DNA of 35,374 nucleotides from Wenzhouxiangella sp. (GCA_007694885.1 REEW01000054.1:1-35374); one strand, 5' to 3'. Shown: positions 7,925 to 16,825, numbered from the stretch's first letter. Made by a program: numbers and translations. The notes: generated by a model not told the origin, from the sequence alone.

Positions 7925-8454
7925 CCGGCGCGGTCCAGCAGGACGTAAACGGCCCCGGTGCCGCCATCATTGGGCCGGGCCGAGGCAAAGGCGCAAACCC
8001 CGGAGTGGCGGGCCAGCAGGCTGGCGGCAAGACGCTTGAGTTGGGGGCCCTCCGGTCCTGACCGCAGGCCCTTGCCGTGGATGATCTTGACGCAGCCGTA
8101 GCCGCGCCGGGCAGCCTCGTCGAGGAAAGCGCGCATGGACTGACCGGCCACGGCCACGTTCATCTCGTGCAGATCCAGCTCATCCTGGCAGCGCCAGTGC
8201 CCCCGGCGCAGCCGGCTGATCACCCGTTTCTGGAGTCCGGGGCGCAGGTAGCTGATTTCCTCTCCGGTCTCGACCTGGCTGAAATCGATCGGTCCATGGG
8301 CAAGTTCGTCGAGTACCGCCAGCTCATCGCGGCGGCGCTGCGCGGGGACCGGCCGGGCCGCGGCCGGGCGGCTGTGGTCACGGTGGCTGCGCAGCCGGCG
8401 CACGCGCCCGACTTCTGCTCGAAACAGGTCCTTTTCGTCGTCGCCTATCGTCAT
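7921..8454 (-). CDS. Smr-domain protein (possible endonuclease)
   Basis: The C-terminal half is a Smr (small MutS-related) domain: LDLHEMNV, then AGQSMRAFLDEAARRGY, CVKIIHGKGLRSG and a final NDGGTGAVYVLL. Stand-alone Smr proteins of this size (like E. coli SmrA and SmrB) nick DNA or cleave mRNA, and SmrB acts at collided ribosomes. The N-terminal 80 residues are charged and low in complexity. I chose the ATG at 8454 (MTIGDDEKDLF, 177 residues) because AGGAG lies 8 bases upstream; the frame stays open to 8496. It is divergent from surE by 74 bp and overlaps the DUF3301 gene by 4 bases. Whether it acts on RNA or DNA cannot be told from sequence. Confidence 0.9.
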   Translation of the reverse strand: MTIGDDEKDLFRAEVGRVRRLRSHRDHSRPAAARPVPAQRRRDELAVLDELAHGPIDFSQVETGEEISYLRPGLQKRVISRLRRGHWRCQDELDLHEMNVAVAGQSMRAFLDEAARRGYGCVKIIHGKGLRSGPEGPQLKRLAASLLARHSGVCAFASARPNDGGTGAVYVLLDRAG

Positions 8455-8470
8455 GCAACTTGCTCCTGCG

Positions 8471-8502
8471 TTGCTGTCCGGTCGCCCCGTATCCATTATA
8501 GT
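8471..8502 (+). promoter_or_regulatory. Possible promoter for surE
   Basis: TTGCTG (8471-8476) with CATTAT 17 bases downstream (8494-8499), or TATAGT at 8497-8502, in the divergent space before surE. Both hexamers are imperfect. The site overlaps the leader of the Smr-domain gene. Confidence 0.22.
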
Positions 8503-8528
8503 GACCGCTTTCTACAACAGATCCTGAC

Positions 8529-9329
8529 ATGCATATTCTCATCTCCAATGACGACGGCCTGTATGCGCCGGGCATTCGCCTTCTGGCGCAGCGCGTGGGC
8601 GAGCACGCCGACCGGGTGACGGTGGTCGCGCCCGACCGCGACCGATCGGGTGCGAGCAATTCGCTGACCCTGGACATGCCGATCCGGGTCGATCCGCAGG
8701 AGGACGGCCGTTTCAAGATCTACGGCACGCCGACCGATTGCGTCCATCTTGCCATTACCGGGCTGCTGGAGGATGAACCGGACATGGTGATTTCCGGGGT
8801 CAATGCCGGTGCCAACCTCGGCGATGACGTGCTCTACTCGGGAACGGTCGCGGCGGCCATGGAAGGTCGCTTTCTGGGGCTGCCGGCAATGGCCGTCTCG
8901 CTGGTCTACCAGTTCGGCAGCGACGGGCCCCAGCACTATGCCACGGCAGCCGAGGCAGCGGTGATCCTGATGCGGCAGCTGCAGGCCGATCCGTTGCCGG
9001 CAGACACCATTCTGAATGTCAACGTGCCCGATCTGCCGTGGGATTCGATTCGCGGTTTCGAGACGACCCGGCTGGGCCATCGACACTGCTCCGGCGACGT
9101 GATTCCAGTTGAAGATCCAAGGGGACGGCCGTTTTTCTGGATCGGTCCACCGGGCAGCGAGGAAGACAACGGCCCGGGCACGGATTTCCACGCCGTTCGC
9201 AGCGGCTTCATCTCGGTGACGCCGATCCATGTCGATCTGACCCGCTACCAGGCCCTGGAACAGGTCAGCCACTGGATCGAGCGCCTCAACGACAGCAACT
9301 CCAGCAAGCAGCGCGCGGCCGGCGCTTGA
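8529..9329 (+). CDS. surE: 5'/3'-nucleotidase SurE
   Basis: A divalent-metal nucleoside-monophosphate phosphatase linked to stationary-phase survival. The metal site NDDG is at residues 7-10. The third region [10 protein letters not shown] and the fourth, [20 protein letters not shown] (about residue 90), are all intact. 266 residues, slightly longer than the usual 250; the C-terminal extra is a Ser/Gln/Lys-rich tail. First gene of a surE-pcm-nlpD cluster, with pcm starting 2 bases after its stop. This order is classical in Gammaproteobacteria, where rpoS usually follows nlpD; here it does not. Confidence 0.96.
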   Translation: MHILISNDDGLYAPGIRLLAQRVGEHADRVTVVAPDRDRSGASNSLTLDMPIRVDPQEDGRFKIYGTPTDCVHLAITGLLEDEPDMVISGVNAGANLGDDVLYSGTVAAAMEGRFLGLPAMAVSLVYQFGSDGPQHYATAAEAAVILMRQLQADPLPADTILNVNVPDLPWDSIRGFETTRLGHRHCSGDVIPVEDPRGRPFFWIGPPGSEEDNGPGTDFHAVRSGFISVTPIHVDLTRYQALEQVSHWIERLNDSNSSKQRAAGA

Positions 9330-9331
9330 TC

Positions 9332-9991
9332 ATGGCGGGCATTGCGCACATCGGCATCGGGATGACGTCCGCCGGCACCCGGCAGCGCCTGGTTCGCAGG
9401 CTGACCGAAAAGGGCATCAGCGACCCGCGGGTGCTCGAGGCGATTGCCGATGTTCCGCGCCATCGATTTGTCGACGAAGCGATCTCATCGCGCGCCTACG
9501 AGGACTCCGCCCTGCCGATCGGTCGCGGGCAAACGATTTCGCAGCCGTACGTCGTTGCCCTCATGACCGAAGCGATTCTCAGCGAGGGCAGGCCGGCCAA
9601 GGTCCTGGAGATCGGCACCGGGTCCGGCTACCAGGCAGCGGTTCTGGCCCGGGTCGCCGATAAGGTGTTCACGACCGAGCGCATCGGAGAGCTTTTGCGC
9701 ACGGCCCGCCAGCGTTTCCATGAGCTGGGCCTGCACAACATCTATACCCGCCACGCGGACGGTCTCGGCGGCTGGCCCAGCCAGGCGCCGTTCGATGCGG
9801 TGGTGGTCACGGCCGGCGGCCGGATTCCCGAAGCGCTGTACGAACAGCTTGCCGACGGCGGTGTCCTGGTGGGTCCCGAGGAGCATTCCGGCGGCCAGCA
9901 GTTGATTCGGGTGGTGCGCACGGGCGATGACTTCCAGCGCGAAAACCTCGGCGCGGTCAGTTTCGTTCCCCTGCTCGAGGGCCTGGAATGA
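9332..9991 (+). CDS. pcm: Protein-L-isoaspartate O-methyltransferase
   Basis: Uses S-adenosylmethionine to methylate isoaspartyl residues in aged proteins so they can be repaired. The SAM-binding motif VLEIGTGSGYQAAVLA lies near residue 85, preceded by the family's PIGRGQTISQPYVVALM with the active-site Ser. The ending VSFVPLLEGLE is typical. The ATG at 9332 gives 219 residues. An internal ATG at 9362 (MTSAGTRQRLV) fits the E. coli start more closely and remains possible. It sits between surE and nlpD, probably one transcript. Confidence 0.95.
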   Translation: MAGIAHIGIGMTSAGTRQRLVRRLTEKGISDPRVLEAIADVPRHRFVDEAISSRAYEDSALPIGRGQTISQPYVVALMTEAILSEGRPAKVLEIGTGSGYQAAVLARVADKVFTTERIGELLRTARQRFHELGLHNIYTRHADGLGGWPSQAPFDAVVVTAGGRIPEALYEQLADGGVLVGPEEHSGGQQLIRVVRTGDDFQRENLGAVSFVPLLEGLE

Positions 9992-10026
9992 ATCCAGGCC
10001 GGCTGCGGCAAAGCTAGGTCCTGGTC

Positions 10027-10914
10027 ATGGAGCGCCGGGCCTGCTCGCTGCATTGTTTTTCGATCCTGGCACTGTTGGCTGCGCTGGTCGTTGCCGGCTG
10101 TGCGCCGATGGCGCCGGCACCGGTCGAGGAGCGCAGCGAGCAGCGGGCGACGCGCCAGCCCCCGCCGGGCCTGCCGCAGACGGTTGCCCCGGCCAACTAC
10201 GAGGTTCGCAGCGGCGATACCCTTTATTCGATTGCCTTCCGATACCGCCTCGACTGGCGCGACATCGCGGCCTGGAACCGGATCGGCGAACCCTACCTCA
10301 TCCGGCCGGGGCAGGAGTTGCGGCTGAGGCCGCCGGCGCAGGTGCTTGCCCGCCGCGATCCCGCACCCGAAGCCCGCCCCGACGAGCGCGTACCCCCTCC
10401 GGCGCCGGAACCGGAGCCAGACCCGGAGCCTGCCTCAGAGCCGGCGCCAGAGACGCGGCCCGACACCGGGTCTGCGCCCGCCGAATCCACCCCGGCGCCG
10501 CCAGCCCGGGCTCCGGCCCCGGCCGCTTCGACCCGACGAGTGAGTGGCGTGGAGTGGCGCTGGCCGACGGAAGGGCAAATCGTTCGCCCGTTCGATGCTG
10601 CGGCCACCCGCCGCGGGGTCGGGATTGGCGGGCGCAGCGGCCAGCCGGTCTTTGCCGCTGCCGGGGGGCGGGTGGTCTACAGCGGCACCGCGCTGATCGG
10701 CTACGGCGAGCTGATCATCATCAAGCATTCCGACACCATGCTGTCTGCCTACGCCCACAACCGTGTTCGCCTCGTCGAGGAAGGGGTGGAGGTCCGTTCG
10801 GGCCAGCAGATCGCGGAAATGGGCGTCAGTGATCGCAACGAAGAGCTGCTGCACTTCGAAATCCGCAGAAACGGGCAGCCGGAAAACCCGCTGGATTTTC
10901 TCCCGCCGCGGTAA
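10027..10914 (+). CDS. nlpD: Lipoprotein NlpD, LysM/M23-like amidase activator
   Basis: In E. coli and Vibrio, NlpD sits at the division site and activates a peptidoglycan amidase. Features in order: lipoprotein signal with lipobox VAGC (Cys25), LysM domain (about 57-100: YEVRSGDTLYSIA), a Pro/Glu/Ala-rich linker (about 105-170), and a peptidase M23 (LytM) domain (about 183-293). The M23 domain looks catalytically dead. The usual first metal ligands are absent in RRGVGIGGRSG, while YAHN and LHFEIRRNG are kept, as in known NlpD. It is followed not by rpoS but, after 153 bp, by amiB, the gene for a likely partner enzyme. Confidence 0.95.
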   Translation: MERRACSLHCFSILALLAALVVAGCAPMAPAPVEERSEQRATRQPPPGLPQTVAPANYEVRSGDTLYSIAFRYRLDWRDIAAWNRIGEPYLIRPGQELRLRPPAQVLARRDPAPEARPDERVPPPAPEPEPDPEPASEPAPETRPDTGSAPAESTPAPPARAPAPAASTRRVSGVEWRWPTEGQIVRPFDAAATRRGVGIGGRSGQPVFAAAGGRVVYSGTALIGYGELIIIKHSDTMLSAYAHNRVRLVEEGVEVRSGQQIAEMGVSDRNEELLHFEIRRNGQPENPLDFLPPR

Positions 10915-11006
10915 TTGGCAAGGCCTTCGGGGATACCGTCTTTCGGGCCTCTATCGCCCATCTTTCACAGCGGTTCTTGGAAACAGGTCTATCTGCCCGT
11001 TTAATA

Positions 11007-11035
11007 TTGAAAAAAACGTCAAAACAAGGCATCAT
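11007..11035 (+). promoter_or_regulatory. Probable promoter for amiB and downstream genes
   Basis: TTGAAA (11007-11012), a 17-base spacer, then CATCAT (11030-11035). It lies in the AT-rich nlpD-amiB intergenic region, 33 bases upstream of the amiB ATG; predicted start of transcription is near 11042. The -35 has one mismatch against TTGACA and the -10 has two against TATAAT. Confidence 0.42.
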
Positions 11036-11067
11036 TGGCCCATCGGCTTTATAGGATAAGGTTTCCG

Positions 11068-12378
11068 ATGCGCCCGTGGACATGCTGCCTGTTGATGTTG
11101 CTGAGTCTGGCCATGCTGCCGGCCCAGGCCGGTGAGGTCCAGAATCTGCGCATCTGGGCCGGGCCGGACAGCACCCGTGCCGTGCTTGATCTTGATCGCT
11201 CCGTCGACTATCGCATATTCACCCTGGAAGATCCGCATCGCCTCGTAGTCGATGTGCAGGATGCCCGGGTCGAGGGCTCGCTGCCGTTTGACGCCGAAAC
11301 CGGCGGGGTGATCTCCGGCGTTCGCCACGGCATCCGCAACGGCACGGATTTGCGCGTGGTGTTCGACCTGGACGGCAAGGCCCAGCCGCAGAGTTTCGTG
11401 CTCGATCCGGCCGGGAAGTACGGCCATCGCCTGGTCATTGATCTGACCCCGGAAGGCGCGGCCGATCCGGCCGAGCGGGTCCGCAAGAGCGCGCAGGTGG
11501 CACGAAACGGCCAGCGCGACATGGTGGTTGCGATCGACGCCGGTCACGGCGGCGAGGACCCGGGGGCGATCGGCCCCGGCGGAACCTTTGAAAAAACCGT
11601 TACGCTGCAAATCGCCCGCGAACTCGAGAAGCGAATCAACGACACGCCGGGCATGCAGGCGGTGATGATCCGCACCGGCGACTACTTCATTCCCTTGCAG
11701 CAGCGCTACGATCGGGCCCGCAAGGCCGGAGCCGACCTGTTTCTTTCCATCCACGCCGACGCGTTCCGTGATTTCCGCGTGCGCGGCAGCTCGGTCTACG
11801 TGCTCTCGCGCAGCGGTGCCTCCAGCGAGGCGGCCCGTCTGTTGGCCCAGCGCGAGAACAAGTCCGACCTGATCGGCGGGGTCCAGCTTGATCGGGGCGA
11901 TGACATGCTCAGCTCGGTGTTGCTGGATCTGTCGCAAAGCGCGGCCCTGGAGTACAGCAACGACGCGGCAGAACAGATCCTGCATCAGCTGGGGTCGGTC
12001 GGCCGGCGGCACCGCAATGGAGTGGAGCGGGCCAATTTCGTGGTTTTGCGTTCTCCCGACGTGCCCAGCGTGCTGATCGAGGTCGGTTTCATCAGCAATC
12101 CGCAGGATGAAAAGAATCTCAATACGCCGACCCATCGCCGCCAGATCGCGGCGGCAATCACCAACGGCGTTCGCGATCATTTCCTCCAGACCGCGCCCCA
12201 GGGCACCTGGTTTGCAGCCAATCGAAACGGCACCGAGCACGTGGTCCAGCGCGGGGATACGCTGGGCGTGATCGCCCAGCGCTACCAGGTCAGTGTTTCG
12301 CAGATCCGCGCGGTCAATAACCTCAACGGCGACGTGATTTACCCGGGCGCGGTTCTGCTCATCCCGACCGGCTCCTGA
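11068..12378 (+). CDS. amiB: N-acetylmuramoyl-L-alanine amidase (AmiB type, AMIN + Amidase_3 + LysM)
   Basis: A periplasmic zinc amidase that cuts the stem peptide from MurNAc and splits septal peptidoglycan. It has a signal peptide (about 1-21, cleaved after PAQA), an AMIN domain (about 24-128) and an Amidase_3 domain (about 150-375). Zinc ligands are His160 (DAGHGG), Glu175 and His229 (SIHADAF), with catalytic Glu338 (IEVGFISN). The segment at about 250-310 corresponds to the regulatory helix that blocks the active site in this family. A C-terminal LysM domain spans 391-434. The LysM and the position before mutL match AmiB rather than AmiC. The ATG at 11068 follows GGATAAGG. nlpD lies just upstream; tsaE, upstream of amiB in E. 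coli, is absent. Confidence 0.94.
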   Translation: MRPWTCCLLMLLSLAMLPAQAGEVQNLRIWAGPDSTRAVLDLDRSVDYRIFTLEDPHRLVVDVQDARVEGSLPFDAETGGVISGVRHGIRNGTDLRVVFDLDGKAQPQSFVLDPAGKYGHRLVIDLTPEGAADPAERVRKSAQVARNGQRDMVVAIDAGHGGEDPGAIGPGGTFEKTVTLQIARELEKRINDTPGMQAVMIRTGDYFIPLQQRYDRARKAGADLFLSIHADAFRDFRVRGSSVYVLSRSGASSEAARLLAQRENKSDLIGGVQLDRGDDMLSSVLLDLSQSAALEYSNDAAEQILHQLGSVGRRHRNGVERANFVVLRSPDVPSVLIEVGFISNPQDEKNLNTPTHRRQIAAAITNGVRDHFLQTAPQGTWFAANRNGTEHVVQRGDTLGVIAQRYQVSVSQIRAVNNLNGDVIYPGAVLLIPTGS

Positions 12379-12408
12379 ATCGCGTCGCGATCCCGTACAC
12401 TCCCGGGC

Positions 12409-14151
12409 ATGCCGATACACAAGCTGCCTGCCCATCTCGTCAACCAGATTGCCGCCGGTGAAGTGGTGGAGCGGCCGGCCTCGGTCGTCAAGGAACTGCT
12501 GGAAAACAGTCTTGACGCCGGCGCCCGCCGAATCCGCGTGGAGATCGACGAGGGCGGCGTGCGCAGGATTCGCGTGGCCGACGACGGTCACGGCATTCCC
12601 GCCGAAGAGCTTGCGCTTGCGCTCGACCCGCACGCTACGAGCAAGATTGCCTCGCTGGATGATCTGGAAGAAGTCGCAACCCTGGGTTTTCGCGGCGAGG
12701 CCCTGGCATCGATCGCTTCGGTGGCCCGCCTGCGTCTGGCCTCCAGGGTGCGCGAGGCCGAGGCGGGCAGCGAAATTCGGGCCGAGCAAGGCCGCCTGAC
12801 CGGTCCGGCCCCGGTTGGAATGCCGGCCGGGACGGTGGTCGAAGTGGCCGACCTGTTTTTCAATACGCCGGCGCGGCGAAAGTTCGTGCGCACGGAACGC
12901 ACCGAGTTCGGGCACATCGACGACCTGGTCCGGCGGCTGGCGCTGGCAAACATGCAGACCGGCTTCGAGCTGATCCACAACGGGCGGGCGCTGAGGCGTT
13001 TGCCTGCGGTTGCCGATGACACCGGTGAGCGCCGCCGCGTCGGTGAGGTCTGCGGGGCCGAGTTTCTCGAGCAGGCTCTGCACCTGGAGGCCGAGCACGC
13101 GGGGATGCGCTTGAGCGGTTACGTCGCCCGGCCCAGCTTTTCGCGCAGTCAGGCCGATTTGCAGTTCTTTTTCGTCAACGGCCGACTGGTGCGCGACCGC
13201 CTGATCGCCCATGCGGTGCGCCAGGCCTATCAGGACGTCCTGTTCCACGGCCGCCATCCGGCCTTTGTTCTGCACCTGCGGATCGAACCCCGGCGGGTCG
13301 ACGTCAACGTCCATCCGCAGAAAACCGAGGTCCGGTTTCGGGACGGTCGCCTGGTGCACGATTTCCTCTTTTCCAGCATTCACCGGGCCCTGGCCGATAC
13401 CCGGCCGGGGCAGGGGCAGCCGCGGCCGGCCCATGCCGCTTTTGCCGGGGGCAGTGCCGAGTACGGGCAACGCCAGCCCGGCCTCGGTCTGAGCGTGGCC
13501 GATTCGGTGGCTCGCTACGCCCGGCTGGCCGGGGCGGGTCAGGCAAGCGGGGCCGAAACCGGTGACATTCCGCCGCTGGGGTTCGCGTTGGCCCAGGTCC
13601 ACGGCGTCTTTGTGCTCGCCGAAAACGCCGCCGGCCTGATCATCGTGGACATGCATGCCGCCCACGAGCGGATCGTCTATGAACGGCTCAAGCGCTCCTG
13701 GTCCGACGAGCGGGTCAAATCGCAGACCCTGCTGGTGCCGGAGCGCCTGGCCCTGTCGCCGCGCGAGATGCGCGCCCTGGATCATCACGGCCAGGCCCTT
13801 GGACGCCTGGGGTTCCAGCTTGATCCGTCGGGGCCGGAGTCGGTCAGCGTCCGGGCGGTTCCGGCGGTGCTGGCGCGCAGCGATTGTCTGCAGCTGGTCA
13901 GGGACGTGCTGGCCGACCTGGTCGAACTGGGCCAGAGCGAGCGGGTGGAAAACGTCGTCGATGGCCTCCTGTCGACCATGGCCTGCCACGGTTCGGTCCG
14001 TGCCAACCGCCGCCTGACGCTCGACGAGATGAATGCCCTGCTGCGCGACATGGAGCGCACCGAACGCAGCGACCAGTGCAATCACGGCCGTCCAACCTGG
14101 GTCCAGCTGGACATGAAGGCCCTGGATCGTCTGTTCCTGCGTGGCCAGTAG
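12409..14151 (+). CDS. mutL: DNA mismatch repair protein MutL
   Basis: The ATPase that links mismatch recognition by MutS to strand incision. The N-terminal GHKL ATPase motifs are complete: VVKELLENSLDAGA (Glu29, Asn33), VADDGHG, ATSKI and GFRGEALASI. The linker after about residue 330 is short, giving 580 residues overall. The C-terminal domain has D-M-H-A-x2-E-x4-E starting at Asp414, matching the metal-dependent endonuclease signature DQHA(x)2E(x)4E, and also ACHGSVRANRRL and CNHGRPT. This points to a nicking MutL as in Pseudomonas, not the nuclease-lacking enteric form that works with MutH. It overlaps miaA by 11 bases. Confidence 0.97.
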   Translation: MPIHKLPAHLVNQIAAGEVVERPASVVKELLENSLDAGARRIRVEIDEGGVRRIRVADDGHGIPAEELALALDPHATSKIASLDDLEEVATLGFRGEALASIASVARLRLASRVREAEAGSEIRAEQGRLTGPAPVGMPAGTVVEVADLFFNTPARRKFVRTERTEFGHIDDLVRRLALANMQTGFELIHNGRALRRLPAVADDTGERRRVGEVCGAEFLEQALHLEAEHAGMRLSGYVARPSFSRSQADLQFFFVNGRLVRDRLIAHAVRQAYQDVLFHGRHPAFVLHLRIEPRRVDVNVHPQKTEVRFRDGRLVHDFLFSSIHRALADTRPGQGQPRPAHAAFAGGSAEYGQRQPGLGLSVADSVARYARLAGAGQASGAETGDIPPLGFALAQVHGVFVLAENAAGLIIVDMHAAHERIVYERLKRSWSDERVKSQTLLVPERLALSPREMRALDHHGQALGRLGFQLDPSGPESVSVRAVPAVLARSDCLQLVRDVLADLVELGQSERVENVVDGLLSTMACHGSVRANRRLTLDEMNALLRDMERTERSDQCNHGRPTWVQLDMKALDRLFLRGQ

Positions 14152-15118
14152 GTTCGGGGGCGCGCCGGAGCTGCCGCCGGCGGTGCTGATCATGGGGCCG
14201 ACCGCGGCCGGGAAGACCGCCGCCGCCTTCTCCTTGTTCGATCAGCTGCCGGTTGACCTGATCAGCGTGGATTCGGCCCAGGTCTATCGGGGGCTGGACA
14301 TCGGCTCGGCCAAGCCGGATGCCCAGACCCTGCGGCGCTATCCGCACGAATTGATCGACGTGCGCGACCCGGAATCGACCTACTCGGCCGCCCTGTTCGT
14401 TGCCGATGCCGAAAACGCCATGCAGCGGGCCTCGGCTGCCGGCCGGATGCCGGTTCTGGTCGGCGGTACGGTGTTGTATTTCCGGGCCTTGCTATTCGGG
14501 CTCGATCGCTTGCCCCCGGCCGATCCGGCCGTGCGATCCGGCATTGCCGAGCGGGCGGCGCGGCGCGGCTGGGCGGCCCTGCACGATGAGCTCGCCGGGC
14601 GCGACCCGGCGACGGCGGCGCGCCTTCATCCCTCCGATGCGCAGCGCATCGGGCGTGCCCTGGAGGTGCTGGAGCTGACCGGGCGCGGCCTCAGCGATCA
14701 CCATCGGGGGTCGCGGCAAGCGCGTTTTCCGAGCCTGCGCGTGGTCATGACGCCGGCTGATCGCTCGGTTTTGCATGGACGGATTGCCCGGCGCGTGGAT
14801 GCCATGCTGGCCGCCGGTCTGGTCGGCGAGGTCGAGAGGCTGCGCGAAAGACCCGCTCTCGGTCGCGATCACGCGGCAATGAAGAGCGTCGGCTATCGTC
14901 AGGCCTGGGAGGCGATCGAGCGTGGAGAGAACACGCAGGTGCTGCGCGAAAGAATCGTGGCGGCGACCCGCCAGCTCGCCAAGCGCCAGCTGACCGGGCT
15001 TCGCAAATTTCCCGGAACGCTCTGGTATGATTCAGCAAGGGCAAATGCCGCGGGCAGCGTGGTTCGGCGAGTCGCCGGATTTTGCCGTCAGAATGGCGGA
15101 AGGGGAAGCTCCGGGTGA
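14141..15118 (+). CDS. miaA: tRNA dimethylallyltransferase
   Basis: Adds the dimethylallyl group to N6 of A37 in tRNAs reading codons that start with U. The P-loop is GPTAAGKT near residue 19, followed by DSAQVYRGLDIGSAKP, GGTVLYFRALLFG, HPSDAQRIGRALEVLE, KSVGYRQAWE and TRQLAKRQLTGLRKF. The start is a GTG inside the end of mutL, which puts 17 residues before MGPTAAGKT, as in E. coli (15). A second GTG at 14183 leaves too few. 325 residues with a modest non-conserved tail. Hfq follows, as in most Gammaproteobacteria. Confidence 0.95.
   Translation: MASRFGGAPELPPAVLIMGPTAAGKTAAAFSLFDQLPVDLISVDSAQVYRGLDIGSAKPDAQTLRRYPHELIDVRDPESTYSAALFVADAENAMQRASAAGRMPVLVGGTVLYFRALLFGLDRLPPADPAVRSGIAERAARRGWAALHDELAGRDPATAARLHPSDAQRIGRALEVLELTGRGLSDHHRGSRQARFPSLRVVMTPADRSVLHGRIARRVDAMLAAGLVGEVERLRERPALGRDHAAMKSVGYRQAWEAIERGENTQVLRERIVAATRQLAKRQLTGLRKFPGTLWYDSARANAAGSVVRRVAGFCRQNGGRGSSG
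15023..15031 (+). promoter_or_regulatory. Possible extended -10 promoter for hfq inside the end of miaA
   Basis: TGGTATGAT fits TGnTATAAT with one mismatch, 166 bases upstream of hfq. In E. coli hfq also has promoters inside miaA. No clear -35 hexamer is seen. Confidence 0.25.
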
Positions 15119-15196
15119 CCGCAGGGCCGCGCTGGATCCTTCAGGGTGCCGCAAATCCATAACAAGTAACGTCATCTTCAAGGAAGGAGATCGGAC

Positions 15197-15436
15197 ATGT
15201 CCAAGGGACAGTCACTGCAAGATCCGTTTCTCAACGCGCTTCGCCGCGAGCGCGTGCCGGTCGCCATCTACCTGGTCAACGGAATCAAGCTGCAAGGTCA
15301 GATCGAATCGTTCGACAATTTTGTCGTGCTGTTGAAGAATTCGGTCAGCCAGATGATCTACAAGCACGCCATCTCGACCGTTGTGCCCTCGCGCAACGTG
15401 CGCCTGAGCGCCGACGACGAGGACGAAGAGTCCTGA
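15197..15436 (+). CDS. hfq: RNA chaperone Hfq
   Basis: A hexameric Sm-like protein that pairs small RNAs with mRNAs. The 79 residues carry Sm1 ([19 protein letters not shown], then [17 protein letters not shown]) and Sm2 ([11 protein letters not shown]). The distal- and proximal-face residues are normal, including the YKHA motif. The C-terminal tail is short and acidic (DDEDEES), unlike the long E. coli tail and like that of many non-enteric species. A very strong ribosome-binding site, AAGGAAGGAGA, lies 6 bases before the ATG. It has its own 78-bp leader after miaA. Confidence 0.98.
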   Translation: MSKGQSLQDPFLNALRRERVPVAIYLVNGIKLQGQIESFDNFVVLLKNSVSQMIYKHAISTVVPSRNVRLSADDEDEES

Positions 15437-15498
15437 TCTCGACCGAGGAGGAAATCGCGCGGGCACAGACCAACCGCACGCTTCTTCTGCACCCGGTC

Positions 15499-16740
15499 AT
15501 GACCGCGTCCGACGACGCCGGATCGCGCGAGGAGTTTCGGCGCCTGGCTGAATCGGCCGGCCTGGACGTGATCGCCGAACTCATGGCGCCGCGCGATCGG
15601 CCGGATTCGAAGTTCTTCGTCGGCTCGGGCAAGGTCGAGGAGGCGGCTTCGCTGGTCGAATCGGAAGAACTGTCCCTGGTCCTGGTCAACGGACGTCTGA
15701 GCCCGATCCAGGAGCGCAACCTGGCCCGCGCGCTGGCCTGCAATGTGCTTGACCGCACCACGCTGATTCTGGACATCTTCGCCCAGCGGGCGCGCTCGCA
15801 CGAAGGCAAGCTGCAGGTCGAGCTCGCCCAGCTCAGGCACCTGGCGACCCGGCTTGTGCGGGGCTGGACCCACCTGGAGCGCCAGCGCGGCGGGATCGGC
15901 CTGCGCGGCCCCGGTGAAACCCAGCTCGAAACCGACCGCCGCCTGCTTGGCAACCGCATTCGCCAGCTGACCGCCCGCCTGGGCAAGGTCGAGCAGCGCC
16001 GCGAGCAGGGCAGGCGGGCACGCCGGCGCGGCGATGTGCCGCTGGTGGCCCTGGTCGGCTATACCAATGCCGGTAAATCAACCCTGTTCAATCGCCTGAC
16101 CGAAGCCGAGGTCATGGCCCGGGATCAGCTGTTTGCCACCCTCGATCCAACCGTGCGTCGAATCGAGGCACTGCCGGGTTCGACGGTGCTTCTGAGCGAC
16201 ACGGTCGGTTTCATCCGCGAGCTGCCGCATGAGTTGATCGCCGCCTTTCGTGCGACTCTGGAAGAAACCCTGGCCGCAAGCCTGGTCATTCACGTCATCG
16301 ATGCCTCCGACCCGGAGCGTTCCGCCCAACAGGGCGTGGTCGAGGAGGTCCTGGACGAAATCGGGGCCGGCGAGCTGCCCGAACTCAAGGTCTACAACAA
16401 GGTCGATCTGACCGGGCAGGGCGCGGCGATTGAACGCGATGGCCACGGGCAGGTCGAAGCGGTGTGGCTTTCGGCGGCGACCGGCGAGGGCCTGGACGGT
16501 TTGCGAGCGGCGATCGTCGAGCGGGTGGGCGAAGGTCGTATCCAACGCGAGCTTCACCTGCCGCCGGAGGTTCAGAAACTGCGCGCACGCCTGTTCGACC
16601 TCGGGGTTGTTCGCTCCGAGTCGGTCGAACAGGACGGCAGTGTGCGCCTGGCCGTGGACCTGGCCCGGCGCGATGTGCGTTCGTTGACTCGTCTTGACGG
16701 CCTTGATGGCAAAATGGCGCGTGATCTGCTGTTAAACTAA
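15499..16740 (+). CDS. hflX: Ribosome-associated GTPase HflX (start probably further upstream)
   Basis: A GTPase that binds the large ribosomal subunit and splits stalled 70S ribosomes, notably after heat shock. The N-terminal HflX domain includes DRTTLILDIFAQRA, EGKLQVELAQL and GGIGLRGPGETQLETDRR. The G domain has P-loop GYTNAGKST (about residue 187), DTVGFIRELP and NKVD. The first normal start is the ATG at 15499 (413 residues), but it has no ribosome-binding site. The same frame, open back to the hfq stop, reads RTLLLHPV just upstream, which aligns with the first beta strand of E. coli HflX (AVLVHIYF). GAGGAGG at 15445-15451 precedes this, so initiation at an unusual codon such as ATC 15454 is possible. 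Confidence 0.93.
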   Translation: MTASDDAGSREEFRRLAESAGLDVIAELMAPRDRPDSKFFVGSGKVEEAASLVESEELSLVLVNGRLSPIQERNLARALACNVLDRTTLILDIFAQRARSHEGKLQVELAQLRHLATRLVRGWTHLERQRGGIGLRGPGETQLETDRRLLGNRIRQLTARLGKVEQRREQGRRARRRGDVPLVALVGYTNAGKSTLFNRLTEAEVMARDQLFATLDPTVRRIEALPGSTVLLSDTVGFIRELPHELIAAFRATLEETLAASLVIHVIDASDPERSAQQGVVEEVLDEIGAGELPELKVYNKVDLTGQGAAIERDGHGQVEAVWLSAATGEGLDGLRAAIVERVGEGRIQRELHLPPEVQKLRARLFDLGVVRSESVEQDGSVRLAVDLARRDVRSLTRLDGLDGKMARDLLLN

Positions 16741-16801
16741 CCGGCTTGTTTGAGAAAACGGCAAGCCTCGAATTCGGTGGAGTCGACACGATCTTCAGGA
16801 T

Positions 16802-16825
16802 CGGCGCGAAGTTCTGATCGCGCCG
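16802..16825 (+). other. Perfect 8-bp hairpin in the hflK leader
   Basis: CGGCGCGA and TCGCGCCG flank an 8-base loop in the 145-bp space between hflX and hflK. No T-run follows, so it is not a standard terminator. It could protect or attenuate the hflKC message. A weaker 6-bp hairpin (GGCTTG/CAAGCC) lies at 16743-16767. Confidence 0.35.

Noticed and set aside
11032-14193. A 1053-codon open frame on the minus strand opposite amiB and mutL
   Set aside because: Typical antisense openness of GC-rich genes. The translation is His/Gln/Arg/Gly-rich with no recognisable domain, and the plus strand holds two complete conserved genes.
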